64,000 bases of DNA from Lactuca virosa (taxonomy: Eukaryota; Streptophyta; Magnoliopsida; Asterales; Asteraceae): the NCBI GenBank assembly GCA_928212115.1, contig CAKMRJ010005634.1, positions 118,711,166-118,775,165 on the forward strand. The letters are read 5' to 3'. Below the pieces are notes generated by a model. That model did not search any database and was not told where the DNA came from. It saw only the letters and a program-made list of their open reading frames with translations. A program made the position numbers and the translations under genes. This document shows positions 24,690 to 37,274 of the stretch, piece by piece (the first letter of the stretch is position 1; the number at the start of each line of letters is the position of its first letter).

Positions 24690-25310
24690 AAGGGAGTTCA
24701 CGACCACACAAGGAAGTGTTCACGACCTTAGAAGTGTTCACGGCCAAGAATACTTGAAGTGTTTACGGCCTTAGCTTGGCCTTAAGAAGGGTTAACGGAC
24801 ATGGATGAAGGGTTCACGACCATATCATGATCTTATGAAGGGTTCACGGCCCAATGAAGGGTTCACGGCCGTGAACTCTTGAAGAATCATGCCAAAAGAT
24901 GTTTGTTTCATGGGGATTCAAGTGCTTCTAATGGACAACTAGTAGATGAATGAGCTACTTACGTTTTGGAAGACTTTTTAAGATGATCACGGCCGAAGAA
25001 CAAGTGTGTGTTCTTGGTGAAGAAGATGGTGATTTGAAGATCTTGAAGGAAAAGTGATGAATTCAAGGATGTTATCAAAGGGTTTCACTTGAATTAGAAG
25101 GATAACAAGTAAAAGGGATGAATCACTTACGTTTTTGAAGAGAAAGGAGTGTTTTCCCTTGATGATACTTGAGAAAGTTTGAGAGTTTTTGGCTGAATTA
25201 TGTGAGAAATGAATGAAAGATGAAGGAAATCTATACATGTAGTGAGGGGTTCACGGCAAAACATGGGTTCACGGCCGTGAACCAAGTTTGCGGCCGTGAA
25301 CTTCCCTAGA
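24690..25310. repeat. GTTCACGGCC motif cluster in S1
   Basis: At least ten copies or near copies of GTTCACGGCC or GTTCACGACC (24686-24875 and 25248-25310), two as the perfect 16-bp palindrome GTTCACGGCCGTGAAC or a one-base variant. They lie in the U3 end of the LTR (minus-strand orientation). Confidence 0.8.
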
Positions 25311-25492
25311 TGATGTTTGCGGCTTGAATGTAACTCAATGAAATCAAGCTAACGTTTCCTAATACACAATCATTGAGTGTACTAGGCTTAAAACTCTCAA
25401 ACAGACCCTTAACAAGCTAAAAGATAACAGAAACAAGTTTGACTTTTGATTGATTTGCTTGACTTACAAGATAGAAATTTCGGGTTGTCACA

Positions 25493-25747
25493 GTTACTGT
25501 GACTGACTTACTCTTATACATATAGTAATATTAGACTTTTAATGTTACATATATTATAAAGGTGTATTTTAAACTTTTCAAAATACTAGGGTTTATAATA
25601 AATTTCAAAATTAAAATAATTTGAATTTAAGATAAACCAAATATTATTTGACATTAATTATTAAGTTCCATTAATATCCAAATTAATTATTTAAACATTT
25701 AAAAAATCAATAATATTAATCACAAAACAATTAATCAAGTCAAATAT
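25493..25747 (-). other. C1 leader, part 2
   Basis: AT-rich leader sequence continuing part 1. It matches the C2 leader around 45200-45500 (shared ATATTAGACTTTTAATGTTA word). Confidence 0.6.
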
Positions 25748-26737
25748 TGTAACGTCCGTAGATTCAGACTAGTCAATTTAGAGACAATAAGCGTTAAAAA
25801 ATGACTTTTTTATTGAAGATTATTTAGAGTAAATAATCTTAACCGAAGCTATAGTATATGTCACAAGGATTCCGTGCACATAAAGAAAGCTGAAATCCGA
25901 CTTATAACGAAGAAATTATGACTCATTAAAGTTTTGCGACAAAACCAACACAGCGCTGTGTATCGTAAAAAGTGAGTTTGCGATAAACTACTTTTTAGCC
26001 TTAGAAATATAAACTAAAGTCGTAGTAGACGTTAAACCGAAGTCGTGCATATAGAGAACGTTCAAATCTAACTTCGTATGAGAATTGAAGATCTCATTAA
26101 TAGGATCAACGATATAAAGACGGTCGAAAACGGACGTCGGATGACAAATTTATGAATTTTTAACGGACTTTAACTATCTAAGCCTGTTAAAATATAACTT
26201 TAAAAATAAAGTCAAATTTAGTTAATGGAGTCTAAATGAAAGTTGTGGGTCCCGTCGATACCTATGCGTGGATATAAATAACATAAAAACGGAGCTCATA
26301 TGCGAAAGTTACAGATTTTAGAAAATAATTAGTTTTTAGAGTAATCTACGAGTGACACGTGGCGTGATCTGAGCCACTGCTTCTTCCCCACGCCTTGCCA
26401 CCAGATGGTGACACTGCTCAGTAACATGCCGTGTTGCTTGATTTCCAGCCTATAAATAGAGGCGCAAATCACCTCATTTCCTCACACATTCTCTCAACTT
26501 TTCTCCCAAACCCCCCCCCCCCCCAAGCCTCAAGGCTTTTCTCTAGTCCTTCTTAGGAGTTAGAGGCGAGTCCTGGAGCGCCAGAAGGCTCCGAGAATAA
26601 GAGCTTTCAGCTCAGAAGTTCTGCCCGCACAGATCCCGATTCCTCGCTAAACCCCCTGTAAGTAAGTTATGCTTACCCTACTTTAAGTATAACTTATGTT
26701 TAAGTTCATTATCGTTATTATGAACCTATAAACAACA
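25748..26737 (+). repeat. Gypsy LTR piece G5
   Basis: Starts TGTAACGTCCG; TATA box TATAAATA at 26451-26458, followed by a pyrimidine-rich transcript start region with a C14 run. It stops abruptly at about 26737, where C1 LTR sequence begins. No matching target duplication is seen (AATAT before, TTTAT after), and about 1 kb of C1 (distal leader, primer site and most of its LTR) is missing at this junction, so a deletion or recombination occurred here. Confidence 0.55.
26451..26458 (+). promoter_or_regulatory. TATA box in G5 LTR
   Basis: TATAAATA in a typical plant LTR promoter setting. Confidence 0.5.
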
Positions 26738-27003
26738 TTTATCACTTTTAATTAATCAAATTAATCCCAAAATTAATTCCTGATTAATTATTAATTAAAT
26801 ATTATAATTTCTAATTAATATATTCTTCTCATAATATATTAACAAATTATTTATTCAAATTTATTAATCAAATAATAAATCATTCTCTTTCTACAAAATA
26901 ATCTTGTCTAATTGCTAGCTTTGAGGGCAACTCAAAAGGACTGTACCACCATCAATTCAAGTTTATACCAATCATAGTTATGGGCTTAGACACCTAATCC
27001 AAC
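26738..27003 (-). repeat. truncated 5' LTR of C1
   Basis: On the minus strand it begins TGTTGGATTAGGTGTC at 27003 and runs 266 bp. It is nearly the same as 5248-5490 in the C1 3' LTR. The remaining two thirds of the LTR are missing at the junction with G5. Confidence 0.75.
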
Positions 27004-27006
27004 AAT

Positions 27007-27896
<890 letters not shown>

Positions 27897-28345
27897 TGGG
27901 AGAGGTGCAGTTCTTGGGGGCACGTCGTCAATCAAGAAAGGATATTTCTCGATCCAGCCAAGATTAAGGCTGTGATGTGATGGGAAGTTCCAAGGACCCC
28001 ATCTGAGATTTGTAGATTTCTAGGTCTCACAGGGTATTATCGAAGATTTATCTAGGATTTCACCAAGATTGTTGTGCCATTGACCCACTTGATGAAGAAG
28101 AATGTTACTTTGTGGTGGGGACCCCATCATCAGGTAGCCTTTGAGACGTTGAGGCAGAGATTTAGAGAAGCCTTGATTCTCGTGCGTCCCAAGGGTATGG
28201 ATGATTTTGTGGTTTATTGTGACACCCTTTATATGTAGAGGGGTCACATGATTGCTTACGCTTCGAGGCAGCTAAAGCCTCACGAGGCGAATTATCCTAC
28301 GCATGATTTGGAGTTAGGGGCTGTGGTTTTTGCCCAACAACCATG
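27897..28345 (+). pseudogene. Gypsy RT connection/RNase H relic
   Basis: The plus strand reads VQFLGHVVNQERIFLDPAKI, then GLTGYYRRFI, PLTHLMKKN and the RNase H words DDFVVYCD, MIAYASRQLKPHEANYPTHDLELGAVVF, with several stops. This is the connection and the first half of RNase H from a Tekay-like element. It ends abruptly at 28345 in unrelated sequence. An orphan fragment with no LTR or integrase beside it. Confidence 0.75.
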
Positions 28346-28435
28346 TTGATGTAATATGTAATAAAAGACCCTAGGGACCTAATGTTGACAAAACCTTATT
28401 ACCCTCCTAGGTCATTAACCCTTACAAGCTTTAGA
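28346..28435. repeat. half copy of fold-back element
   Basis: CCATGTTGATGTAATATG...CCTAGGTCATTAACCC resembles the right arm of the fold-back element at 50407-50516. The left arm is absent. Confidence 0.5.
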
Positions 28436-28775
28436 ATAATTACATAAATGGTCTTTACGATTTACAAAAAATCATAAAGTTTGTATTTAGTTTTTTTTAC
28501 ATGGATAGTTTTATGGTTCCAGATTTTCAAGTGCATGGTTGCTTGTAATTACTTAAATATCATTTTTAATATTTTTATCATTTCATCTAACTCTTTTAGA
28601 ATTTATATTAGTATCTAGTTAGATAACTTCATTATTTTATCTTCTCATTTTAGTCGCCCATTCACTACAACCAACAGTTTCAATGGAAAGGTTACATAAC
28701 AATTTTTTGTCCTTTTTACAAAAAAAACTAATAATAATCAAAGTCTTAATGATTAAGGTTATGTTTGGGGCGTAA
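28436..28775. other. AT-rich flank of G1
   Basis: No gene or clear repeat. The last bases (GTTTGGGGCGTAA) are interrupted by G1 and continue at 49949 (GTAAGCTAGC). Confidence 0.4.
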
Positions 28776-29139
28776 TGTCACAGATTTGAATCTTCAAGTT
28801 CACCGTGCGACACTTAGTTCTCAAACTAAGTCAGGCTAACTTGAAACTTCAACACAAGAACAAGGAAAGAAGGAAGTAACTCAACACACGAAAGCTCTTT
28901 ATTGCTCTAGAGAACTCAACTCAATTACAAGGTGAGGAGAAATGAAATGGGAGAGCCCTATTTATACAATAGGCAAGAACTACTAGGAACTAAGGAACAT
29001 CTTCTAGAATGTTTCTAGAAGATGTCTCTTCATGAGCCTTCCATGGAGTTTCTAGATATCTTATAGAATCTTTCTAGAAATGACTATTCTAGAGACAAAA
29101 ATAATTAGAGAAAATATCTAATTAAGGCGGGTCGTTACA
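28776..29139 (-). repeat. 3' LTR of G1 (364 bp)
   Basis: Plus-strand ends TGTCACAG and GTCGTTACA. A minus-strand TATA box (TATAAATA) lies at 28959-28966. Confidence 0.92.
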
Positions 29140-29153
29140 TTCACCCCCACCTA
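29140..29153 (-). other. polypurine tract of G1
   Basis: Minus-strand GGTGGGGGTGAA directly before TGTAACGACC. Confidence 0.75.
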
Positions 29154-29513
29154 TTTCCGTGACGTCCTCGTCACGTTTGCATCTCGGTATCTCTTGATCT
29201 CGTCTTGAAATTGCCATAGTAAGTCTTCGGACTCCCAAATTTCCTTGCTATCCGGTAAATTCCTCCACTTGATTAAGTATTCTTTGAAGCTCGGCACTCC
29301 CCCCTTCCGTATAGTTCGTTCCGAAAGTATCTCCTCAATCTCGCGGTCGAAGGATGTAACGACCGCTGTTGGCGTGCGCTTTGATATCCCATGTTGGGGA
29401 TCTTCCGAGTCTTTGTGGTACGACTTGAGCATGCTGACGTGAAAAATGGGATGAATCCTCAACTTAGGTGGGAGTTCAATTTGATACAAAACTTTCCCTA
29501 CTCTCTTGATCAC
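29151..29513 (-). pseudogene. G1 integrase tail with canonical chromodomain
   Basis: Open for 120 codons. It starts in the integrase tail (VLYQIELPPKLRIHPIFHVSMLK) and continues into a full chromodomain: EIEEILSERTIRKGG, then YLIKWRNLPDSKEIWESEDLLWQF. The aromatic positions that bind methylated histone tails in this family are at least partly kept (Y and W of YLIKW). In chromoviruses this domain directs insertion to heterochromatin. A TGA upstream (after VRRYE) cuts it off from integrase. Confidence 0.85.
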
Positions 29514-29522
29514 TTCGAATGG

Positions 29523-30679
29523 TCATTCATATCTTCGCACCAATCCCTTATGTACTTTCCTCAATGTCTTGAATTGTTGTGGAAGAAGTTTCACCATGAC
29601 CCGGTCTCCAACTTTGAATTCTACGTGCCTTCTATTCTCATCTGCCCATTTCTTCATTTTGTTAGTTGCTTTGTCTAATGTCGTTCGAGCCATATCCGCT
29701 TTTTCGTGCCACTCCTTTGCCGACTTGTAAGCAGCATGGCTATTTCCCTCATAAGTTGCGGCCAAAGCATTTGGGGTTAAAGGTTGTCGACCCGTGACAA
29801 TCTCAAAGGGACTTTGACCCGTGGCTTCACTTCTTTGCATATTATAAGAGAATTGAGAAGTATCAAGAAGCCTCGCCCTATCTCTTTGATTAGCACTCAC
29901 GTGGTGTCGCAAGTATAACTCGTGTAGGTCATTCACTCTCTCCGTTTGCCCATCAGTTTGGGGATGAAAACTAGTAGAAAAGTTTAATTACGTGCCCATT
30001 TGTTTGAACAACTTCATCTAGAATCTTCCAGTGAACCGAGGGTCACGATCACTGATGATGATTGTAGCACGCCCCAATACTTTACCACGTGCTTGAAGAA
30101 TAGCTTGGTTGTTTCGTCCGCAGTGCAATCCGTTGGAACCTGTATGAAGGTGACGTACTTTGAGAACCTATCCACGATGACAATAATACTCCCACGTCCT
30201 TCCGAATTTGGTAGGCACGTAATGTTATCCATAGATACACTCTCCCATGGGCCCTTAGGAGTACGTAATGGCTCCAATAGTCCGCCCGATTGTCTTTGCT
30301 CGATTTTGTCTTGTTGGCACACCAAGCACGTCTAAACATAGCCTTCAATATCATCCCTCATATGTGGCCAATAGTAGGTACACTCGACCAATGCTTATGT
30401 CCTCTTGACTCCCGGATGTCCCGCCCACTTTGAATCAAGGCACTCCTTCATTATTCTTCGTTTAAGGTTGCCCCGTTTTGGCACAAATAACTTGTCTCCT
30501 TTTGTAAAGAGTAGATCTCCCTTAAGCCAAAATCTCAGCGTCTTCCCTTCTCGGTCCATAGCAATCAGGTTATGGGCCAAAGGATCATGCTCTAGGCCTT
30601 CTTTGATCTGATATTGCAAGAAGAATCGTGCTTGGGTTATTGAAGCAAGGGTGCCTTTGCGACTTAGTGCATCGACAAC
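29523..30679 (-). pseudogene. G1 integrase
   Basis: The zinc finger region (WAGHPGVKRT, then CLVCQQDK), the core beginning SVSMDNITCLP with IVIVDRFSKYVTF, and the C-terminal part from MNDLHELYLRHHV to VGDRVMVKLLPQQF are visible. The region of the second catalytic Asp reads ...VIVTLGSL, where D-R-D is usual, and the following D-G-Q-S-E block is only recognisable in broken frames. Several stops. Non-functional. Confidence 0.8.
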
Positions 30680-31034
30680 GACGTTAGCTTTCCCTGGTTT
30701 ATACTTGAGCACATAATCGAACTCTGCTAAAAAGTGTTGCCATCGGGATTGTTTTGGGCTCAACTTCTTTTGTGTTTAGAAATAGCTTGTCGCAGTATTA
30801 TTTATCTTGATCACGAATTTGGCACCGAGTAAATAGTGTATCCATACTCGTAAACAATGGATGATAGCGGTCATCTCCTTTTCTTGCACCATGTAACGTT
30901 TCTTAGCCTCGTTCAATTTTCGACTCTCGTATGCGATTGGTGCCCATCTTGCATTATGAACCCTATTATGGCGAAGTCTGAAACGTTAGTATGTAACTTG
31001 AATGGCTTTGTGACATTTGGTAATCTCATCACAG
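30680..31034 (-). pseudogene. G1 RNase H, 3' part
   Basis: From the C2 boundary the minus strand reads VMRLPNVTKPFKLHTNVSDF, IMQDGHQ, then (after stops) HYLLGAKFVIK, MSPKQSRWQHFLAEFDYVL and YKPGKANVVVDALSRKG, the complete RNase H order. The first catalytic Asp (normally LHTDASDF) is Asn. The matching 5' part ends at 46784 on the other side of C2. Confidence 0.8.
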
Positions 31035-31039
31035 GTTCT
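31035..31039. repeat. target-site duplication of C2 (left)
   Basis: GTTCT, identical to 46779-46783. Confidence 0.92.
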
Positions 31040-31856
31040 TGATAGGTTTTATAGAAACAATCCTATGTGTGCATGCAACCCTAATTGGATCTATGTTTTC
31101 ACTATTAGACATACAAATTTATGAACACAAAAAGAAACCTGGAATGCTCCTATAATTTTCAAAATCTATATAGGAGAATAGAATACGTACCTTTTGTTGT
31201 TATATAGCAATAACAACTAGTTCCTTGAATTTCCTTAGCTCTTGAAAGCAAGTACCACAAGTGTAGTACCTCTAATGGCTCACAAACACACTAGGTGAAA
31301 GGATGAATATGGGAGAGAGGAGAGAAGGGTATCTTGCTCTTTAATTCGTCCCTTTTAGGGTTTCCCAAGGCTTGGACGAATTCTAGTGCCTTAGGGTGCT
31401 ATTTATACTGGAGGCTAGCTAGGGTTTCAAGGTGGAAACCCTAATCCCTTAGCTTAGGGCCCAAGCAAATCCATGGACTCCTTTCCTTAAGCCCTTGGAC
31501 GAAAACTCCTAGATCCTTCTAGGATTTTCGGCCAAGCCTTAATAAAGGTGATCCAATGGCCCAAAGCCTCAACTATTGAATAATTACAAAACATCCCCTA
31601 TACTTTTAATCAGTTCCTTTAATCCCAAAATTAATTCTAAATTAATTTCTGATTAAATACTAATTAATAATATGATTCCAAATTATTATATTAATCATAT
31701 AATATAATAAATAAATCATATTTATTCTCTAATCAACCTCTCTCCTCAACTGTCATCCTGTCTAGTCACCTGTGTGAAGGCAACCCAAAAGGACCATGCT
31801 CACAATCGGGTCAAGTACATACCAAAATAGTTATGGACTTAGACACTAATCCAACA
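31040..31856 (-). repeat. 3' LTR of C2 (817 bp)
   Basis: Plus-strand ends TGATAGGTTTT and CTAATCCAACA. The minus-strand TATA box TATAAATA is at 31400-31407. Confidence 0.93.
31400..31407 (-). promoter_or_regulatory. TATA box in C2 3' LTR
   Basis: TATAAATA on the minus strand; the copy in the 5' LTR is at 46322-46329 and would drive the element. Confidence 0.6.
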
Positions 31857-31869
31857 GTCTCCCACTTGG
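31857..31869 (-). other. polypurine tract of C2
   Basis: Minus-strand CCAAGTGGGAGAC, identical to that of C0. Confidence 0.85.
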
Positions 31870-34800
31870 ATAAGTCTAATAACTATTTTGCATAACTTCA
31901 TAACCTGATCAGCAATCGTAGCTTTCAAAAGCCGCTGTCAACTCTGATCTTATCAGATACGCGTGTCCTTTAGATAAGGGATTATATATTCCTCCATTCT
32001 CAAAATATCGTATAGACACAAGACATGAATTTTAATCATTCTCTCTATACTGTTTCCCGACTTCCGATTTATGACGACTGACAACAGACTACAATTGAAC
32101 ACATCAACTTAGTCCCGGCTTGGCCAAGCCCTTAGGGTGTCATCACTAAATCATCGAGGGGCCCACATATATCGCTTTTATCCCACTTTGGGTAAAAGGA
32201 ATGGATAAACTTCGACTCAAATGCTCGCTTGCACCTACTGATCGAATCACACACAACAATAAGTTTTATAACACCAAGTTACTGGTGCGTTTACTTATTA
32301 TCAATGTGTAACCGACCAGCAAATAACAACTCACACGTCTCGGTTTCAAGAATATACAATGTTATCGTCTCACTAATCACCTGTGATAAATCCATGAAGT
32401 GATTCAAGTGAGCGTGGGTTTAATCCAATACTCTAATCTTATCAAAGCACTCATGAACTCTGCAGCAAACTTGTGCTATGCCTAAACACTTTAGACAATC
32501 TACAGACAGATTCATGACAGTCTTCCTTCATACCTACTTCCAACGTATGACCGAATGTGGAGGTTCGAATAACCCGGTTATTCTGGAAGTCAAAACATGC
32601 AAAGAGAAACACAATGATAATACTTAATCCTATATGACCCCAAACTTGTGAGTATAAATAAAACACCTTTATTTAATCACCATATTGATTACTCATTATT
32701 CATTGTTTAATGTTTTAGATAATCAACTTTATACTTGAATTATAACCACAATTGTCCCATGCCCCAAGCATGCACATTTTGGTTTCCTATGGTCCATACT
32801 TTGTGAAATAGATCAATCGAAAAACTTTTCCAATGAAACTCATTTCACAATCCCCAATCCTCATCATTAGTGTAAGAATACCAAATTCTTGCCACTTTTA
32901 GAATATGTCAGATTCTAACATTTTATGCAATGATCCTTTCGTAATGTCACAGCATAAAGTCACCAAGACTCGACCAATTAAATTACAAAGTATTCTATCA
33001 GAAATTGTTACAAAACAATTCTTTAGATGTGATGTCTCTCACTCAAAGTACATTCCTTTGAACATCATTTTTGCATAAAATTTTCTAATCTAGACATAAA
33101 TTCTTAATTTCCAACTCCCAATTATGGACACATTTCCATATTTGCCATATGACAACTCATTCTAAATAGAATCTTATCTATTCATAATAATGTTGATATG
33201 GTCCATCCAATACTATACTTCCAACTACTCACAAGCAACAAATCCTTGGCGAACCTTAGATCGTCCTTTGATAGTTGTTTAATTATTTTAGTCAAATCCA
33301 GTTCTAGTCCTTTTTCCCTCTTAATGCCCTAGGCATTTGGAAAATTTTAGAATGGTCAAATATTATAGCATTTGCAATCGATCCTATACCCGAAGCGTAT
33401 GGGACACGATGCATAATGTCTTACATAAAGATATGATACTTTATCAATCTTCTGCCATAATATTTTATGTGTCACGTTCTCACAATTCGAACTATGAAGA
33501 GGGATGCCGTAATCATAATCGAAATTTGAGAACACACTATGTATCCTTTGACTAAAATATTAAAATTTCTCAATCTAAGCTTTAGATTTTGAAACGAAGT
33601 ATAATATTCTCTCCCTTAATTATAGCAAAACAACTTTTCAACCCTTGCGACTTTGCAAAGTATAACTCTTGTTTTCTATAATTAATACCGCTAACTTGCA
33701 ATACTTACCATAATAATCATGCTCCCACTAACATGATGATTATTTCCTTATCAGCATAACACTTATGCTCCCACTAGCTTCGATATGTATTCAGAAAACA
33801 ACTGAACTTCCAGAAAACAATGCTTATTGAATTCCTTAAGTTCATATTTCTAATACTTGATGCTTTGATAAGCCTTTATCTAAGCTTCTTAAACTCATAC
33901 ACCTTTGCCTTAGAATGCTCACATGTGTGTCTAAACAAATTTAGAACTTATGTTACTAAGTCCCAGATGTTCAGACCAATTGCCAAATCTCACAATTCGA
34001 ACTATGAAGAGGGATGCCATAATCATAATCGAATTTGAGAATACAATTTTCACAATTGCTATCTTCTTAAAATCTCTCTTAGTGAAAGCATTTCCTTACA
34101 ATCATTTTCATGAAGGAGGAAACCTTATGACACTTATATTTTATGATGTATGTGTACCTATCCATGTGAATTTGCCAAAACAAAGGTTTGCGACAAATCC
34201 AAAACCATATGGACTGAACTTGTTCAATCTTGATTTCTTGCCTCATGGTAACACGAGTGCCCACCATGTCTTCCAAGTAGTTTAGCAACTCACCCTTACT
34301 TATCAATGTACTTTCCATTGATCAAGGCGCTTGCCTTCATACAAATGAGAACTCATAGAACTCACATGCATAATTAGCTTAATTGGAATGACAAAGAAAA
34401 AAAAATGTCAACACGATAGGTTATAAACCTCAAGTCGTGCGCTAGTGATGATCAACTAGGTTTACTCTTGATTTATTCTTGAAACTTTTCAAGACCATTA
34501 AGACTCCCACTGACTCCTTGACATATAAGGTTCTCTTATCAAGAAACATTTCTTGACAAACAAATATTCAAGAGTTAGTGTAGCTTTTAATCAAGTTTAA
34601 CACTTCACACAATTGGTCCTGGTTGGTCTTTGTCTTATCCAAGACATCACAACTTACCAATTTCAAATGTGCAAGAATAAGAAAACTTTTCCAAATTCCA
34701 CATTTGATGAGTGTTATAAACCTACTTAAGATTTGTCACTCAATTCACAATCTTGGAGTATAAGACTTGATATTGGAACGAAGTATGATTGACTTCTTGA

Positions 34801-34916
34801 TTTAACCATTTCCACAATTCTTGATTCCTCTTCTTAGACATACAAATGCGCTAAGACTCACTTAGAGGATCAATTGAGAAACAGTTTTTAATCATTAAGG
34901 CTAATCATAAAACACA
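31870..34916 (-). other. C2 long noncoding 3' region
   Basis: About 3 kb without recognisable pol. Short open stretches here do not match any retroelement domain I know. It is collinear with 191-2409 of C0, so two copies share the same pol-less 3' region. This argues for a family-wide structure rather than a private deletion in C2. Confidence 0.7.
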
Positions 34917-34921
34917 ATAAA
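34917..34921. repeat. target-site duplication of G3 (left)
   Basis: ATAAA, identical to 43004-43008. Confidence 0.92.
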
Positions 34922-36664
34922 TGTAACATCCGGATTCCCAGGTATATGATATTATTCATTATATTGAATTTTAGAGAGAGACTCGGCGAGTAGGAACCCC
35001 GACTCGCCGAGTTGGATCGCGATACGAGTGCCTGATTAATGAGGGACTCGGCGAGTCCATACGTGGACTCGGCGAGTCCATGCTGTTTAATGAAACCCTA
35101 ATTTCTTGGGTTTGTGCCCTATTTAAGGGCCCTTATGGCCGTCATTTGCGGCTACCAGTCCATAGAGAGAAACCCTAGAGTGCTGGAGCGTTTTGAGAGA
35201 GAAAGGAAGCCATTCAAGACCTTTGTGGTGTTGTTTAGCAAGAAGAAGGAGGTCCTAGCCAAGAGAAAGCAAAGGAGGTTGCTATTCTGAGGATTTGAAG
35301 CTAAGATCATTGCATTTGAGGTATTACTTCGGCTCATCTTCTGTTTTATGAAGAATATATGGATTTAGGGTTTCTTGTGCCCTTGTCTAAGTTGATTTGA
35401 TGTCCAAATAGTCCCTTCTAGTGATGAGGCTTTGGATCTGGATCCATAGAGGTCCAGAGAGCCTTACTCATCAAGCTTTATGAAGAACAATGGAGGTCAT
35501 GACCTTGGGTTAATGTATTTGGGGCTAAATCATCATTTATGGTCATATGGATGTTGCATGTGCATCAAGATTGAGACTTTACGTGATTATAGTGGTTGGA
35601 AAGGCTAGATCTATGGATTAGAGGAACAGATCTGACCTCAGAAGGTCGTTTGAGTGTGAACATGGAATGTACTCGCCGAGTCCATGAGAGGACTCGACGA
35701 GTTGAGTCGGGTTGCCTCGCGACTCGCGATCTGTGACGACCTGTGGAGTATAGGGTTGACTCAGTGAGTCAAGAGAGGACCAGGGGCGAAGAGGGCAGGC
35801 GTGTACTCACCGAGTCACCTTAGTGCACTCGGCGAGTAGGGTCAACTGTGACCGTTGACTTTCGTTGACTTTTAGGGTTTCGGTCAACAGTTGGACTTTT
35901 GAGTCAAGGAGGGGTAAAATGGTCTTTTACCCTTCTGAGGGATCATAGAAGGGGGTTTAATCTAGCCTTTGAGAGCCATTACTTATTGAGGATATTTTGT
36001 ACGTGATTAGGCGAGGGCTAGATCAGTAGATTCGTGTGCGAGATCATCCGAGATACCCGAGGTGAGTCTTCTCACTATACATTACCTAGAGTGGTATTTA
36101 TGTGTAGACCAGAGGGTCTTGTATGCTATGTGTATATATGAGATTATGTGCATTGTGTTATATGTATGCTATTTGTTGTATAGACCAGACCGGAGGGTCC
36201 AACGATATAGACCGGACCGAAGGGTCCAACGATCTAGACCGGACCGGAGGGTCCAACGATATAGACCGGGCCGAAGGGTCCAACGATACAGACCGGACCG
36301 AAGGGTCCAACGAGCTATGACCGGACCGGAGGGTCCAACGAGCTACGGGACTGGAGGGTCCCGCTGAGACACATCGGACCGGAGGGTCGTATTGTAGCCT
36401 CGAGTGGCGTATGTGTTGCATGTGGTATTTTGGGGAACTCACTAAGCATTTATGCTTACAGTTGTTGTGTGATGTGTTTCAGGTACTAGCGAGGATCGCG
36501 GGAAGGCGCCGGCATGATTCGTACACACACAGAGGATTTATTTATATGAGATCTTGGGACATGTTTTTGTGATGATACAGAGATTTATTATGATTTTGTG
36601 ATTTTCATGTGGTTGAAAGTATGTTTTGAAATGAAAAATTGTTTTGAAAATTTACGTCGTTACA
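34922..36664 (+). repeat. 5' LTR of G3 (1743 bp)
   Basis: TGTAACATCCGG...GTCGTTACA. A TATA-like TATTTAAG lies at 35120-35127. ACTCGGCGAGT/ACTCGCCGAGT motifs cluster at 34980-35065 and again at 35670-35840. Five complete 27-bp units at 36181-36315. Confidence 0.95.
36181..36390 (+). repeat. 27-bp minisatellite in G3 5' LTR
   Basis: Unit built around GGACCGAAGGGTCCAACGAT; five full units then decayed ones. Each contains GGACC-(GAAG or GGAG)-GGTCC, a 5-bp stem with a 4-base loop. The 3' LTR has three full units (42574-42654). Confidence 0.92.
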
Positions 36665-36667
36665 AGT

Positions 36668-36680
36668 TGGTATCAGAGCC
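36668..36680 (+). other. primer-binding site of G3
   Basis: TGGTATCAGAGCC, complement of the initiator methionine tRNA 3' end, three bases after the LTR. Confidence 0.92.
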
Positions 36681-37274
36681 TTGGTTTGAGGGATTCGGGT
36701 GCATCTTCGGATGAATCTGAACTCAAACTGAGGAATTGAGAAAGTTTTCATAAAATAAACAATTTTTCTAAAAGAGTAAAAGGTTTTGAGAAAGGCAGAA
36801 GGAAGCAGTGTGTACGATCAACCAGCGCCCGAATGGTGATTTCCCAAAATACCCTTACATTATGTGTTATGAGATATGTTATGATATGATATGCATGCCA
36901 GAGTAGGCTAGGTATTCCTATTAGGACTAGAGTGGCCTGATCTGTGATGCCTTAGCCTAGGAGTTACTGCTACTATGAGATGCTTCGAGAGTAAGTAGGT
37001 AGCAGCGAGGAACTTATGAGTGGTCTACTAGAGAGTAGCCTGAGTTTAGTGAGATATAGTGTACTTGTGATCTGGGATGCAAGGAGGAGGACTTAGAGTG
37101 AATGCTGATGCGGTGTGGACGATAGTATAGGGCCCGTACTACTGAAGACACCGGAGCAGCGCGCACCCTAAGTAAGAATCCATTGGGTACTCAGGAACAA
37201 GTAGGGTTGAGTTATCGAGTGCGAGTATACTCGATCGAGTCTCTGGTATCTTCATGTTGTGTTTCAGAGACATC
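36681..37274 (+). other. G3 leader
   Basis: Noncoding leader up to the gag ATG; no other feature seen. Confidence 0.5.

Larger units (their letters stand above)
22893..25492 (-). mobile_element. solo LTR S1 (Gypsy, same LTR type as G4)
   Basis: On the minus strand it starts TGTGACAACCCG and ends GGGGGTGTGACA, the same ends as the G4 LTR, with 2600 bp between and no primer-binding site or genes. It lies in the C1 leader; flanks read GTTCG and GTTAC, which agree only at GTT, so the target duplication has decayed or the left end is off by a base or two. Recombination between two LTRs is the usual origin. It contains clusters of a GTTCACGGCC...GTGAAC motif and an (AT)n tract. Confidence 0.8.
4710..27003 (-). 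mobile_element. Copia element C1, old and repeatedly interrupted
   Basis: An old Copia retrotransposon on the minus strand. From its 5' end it reads: truncated 5' LTR (26738-27003), leader (25493-25747 and 22122-22892), gag (22121-21688, then 9762-9300), protease (around 9220), integrase with a tandem duplication (about 8900-7465), RT (7224-6379), RNase H (6258-5561) and 3' LTR (about 5518-4710). Three later insertions split it: G4 (9768-21682), solo LTR S1 (22893-25492) and Gypsy LTR piece G5 (25748-26737). Most domains carry stops or frameshifts. The Copia order gag-PR-IN-RT-RH is clear. Confidence 0.85.

Noticed and set aside
24987..25238. 83-codon minus-strand ORF in S1
   Set aside because: Lies within a solo LTR and has no motif; likely chance.
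34079..34318. Possible Copia pol in the C2 3' region
   Set aside because: The 79-codon open stretch shows none of the RT or RNase H motifs, and the region matches the noncoding end of C0.
36062..36442. Arginine/proline-rich ORFs on both strands in the G3 LTR
   Set aside because: Both are readings of the 27-bp LTR repeat; the same happens in the second LTR.
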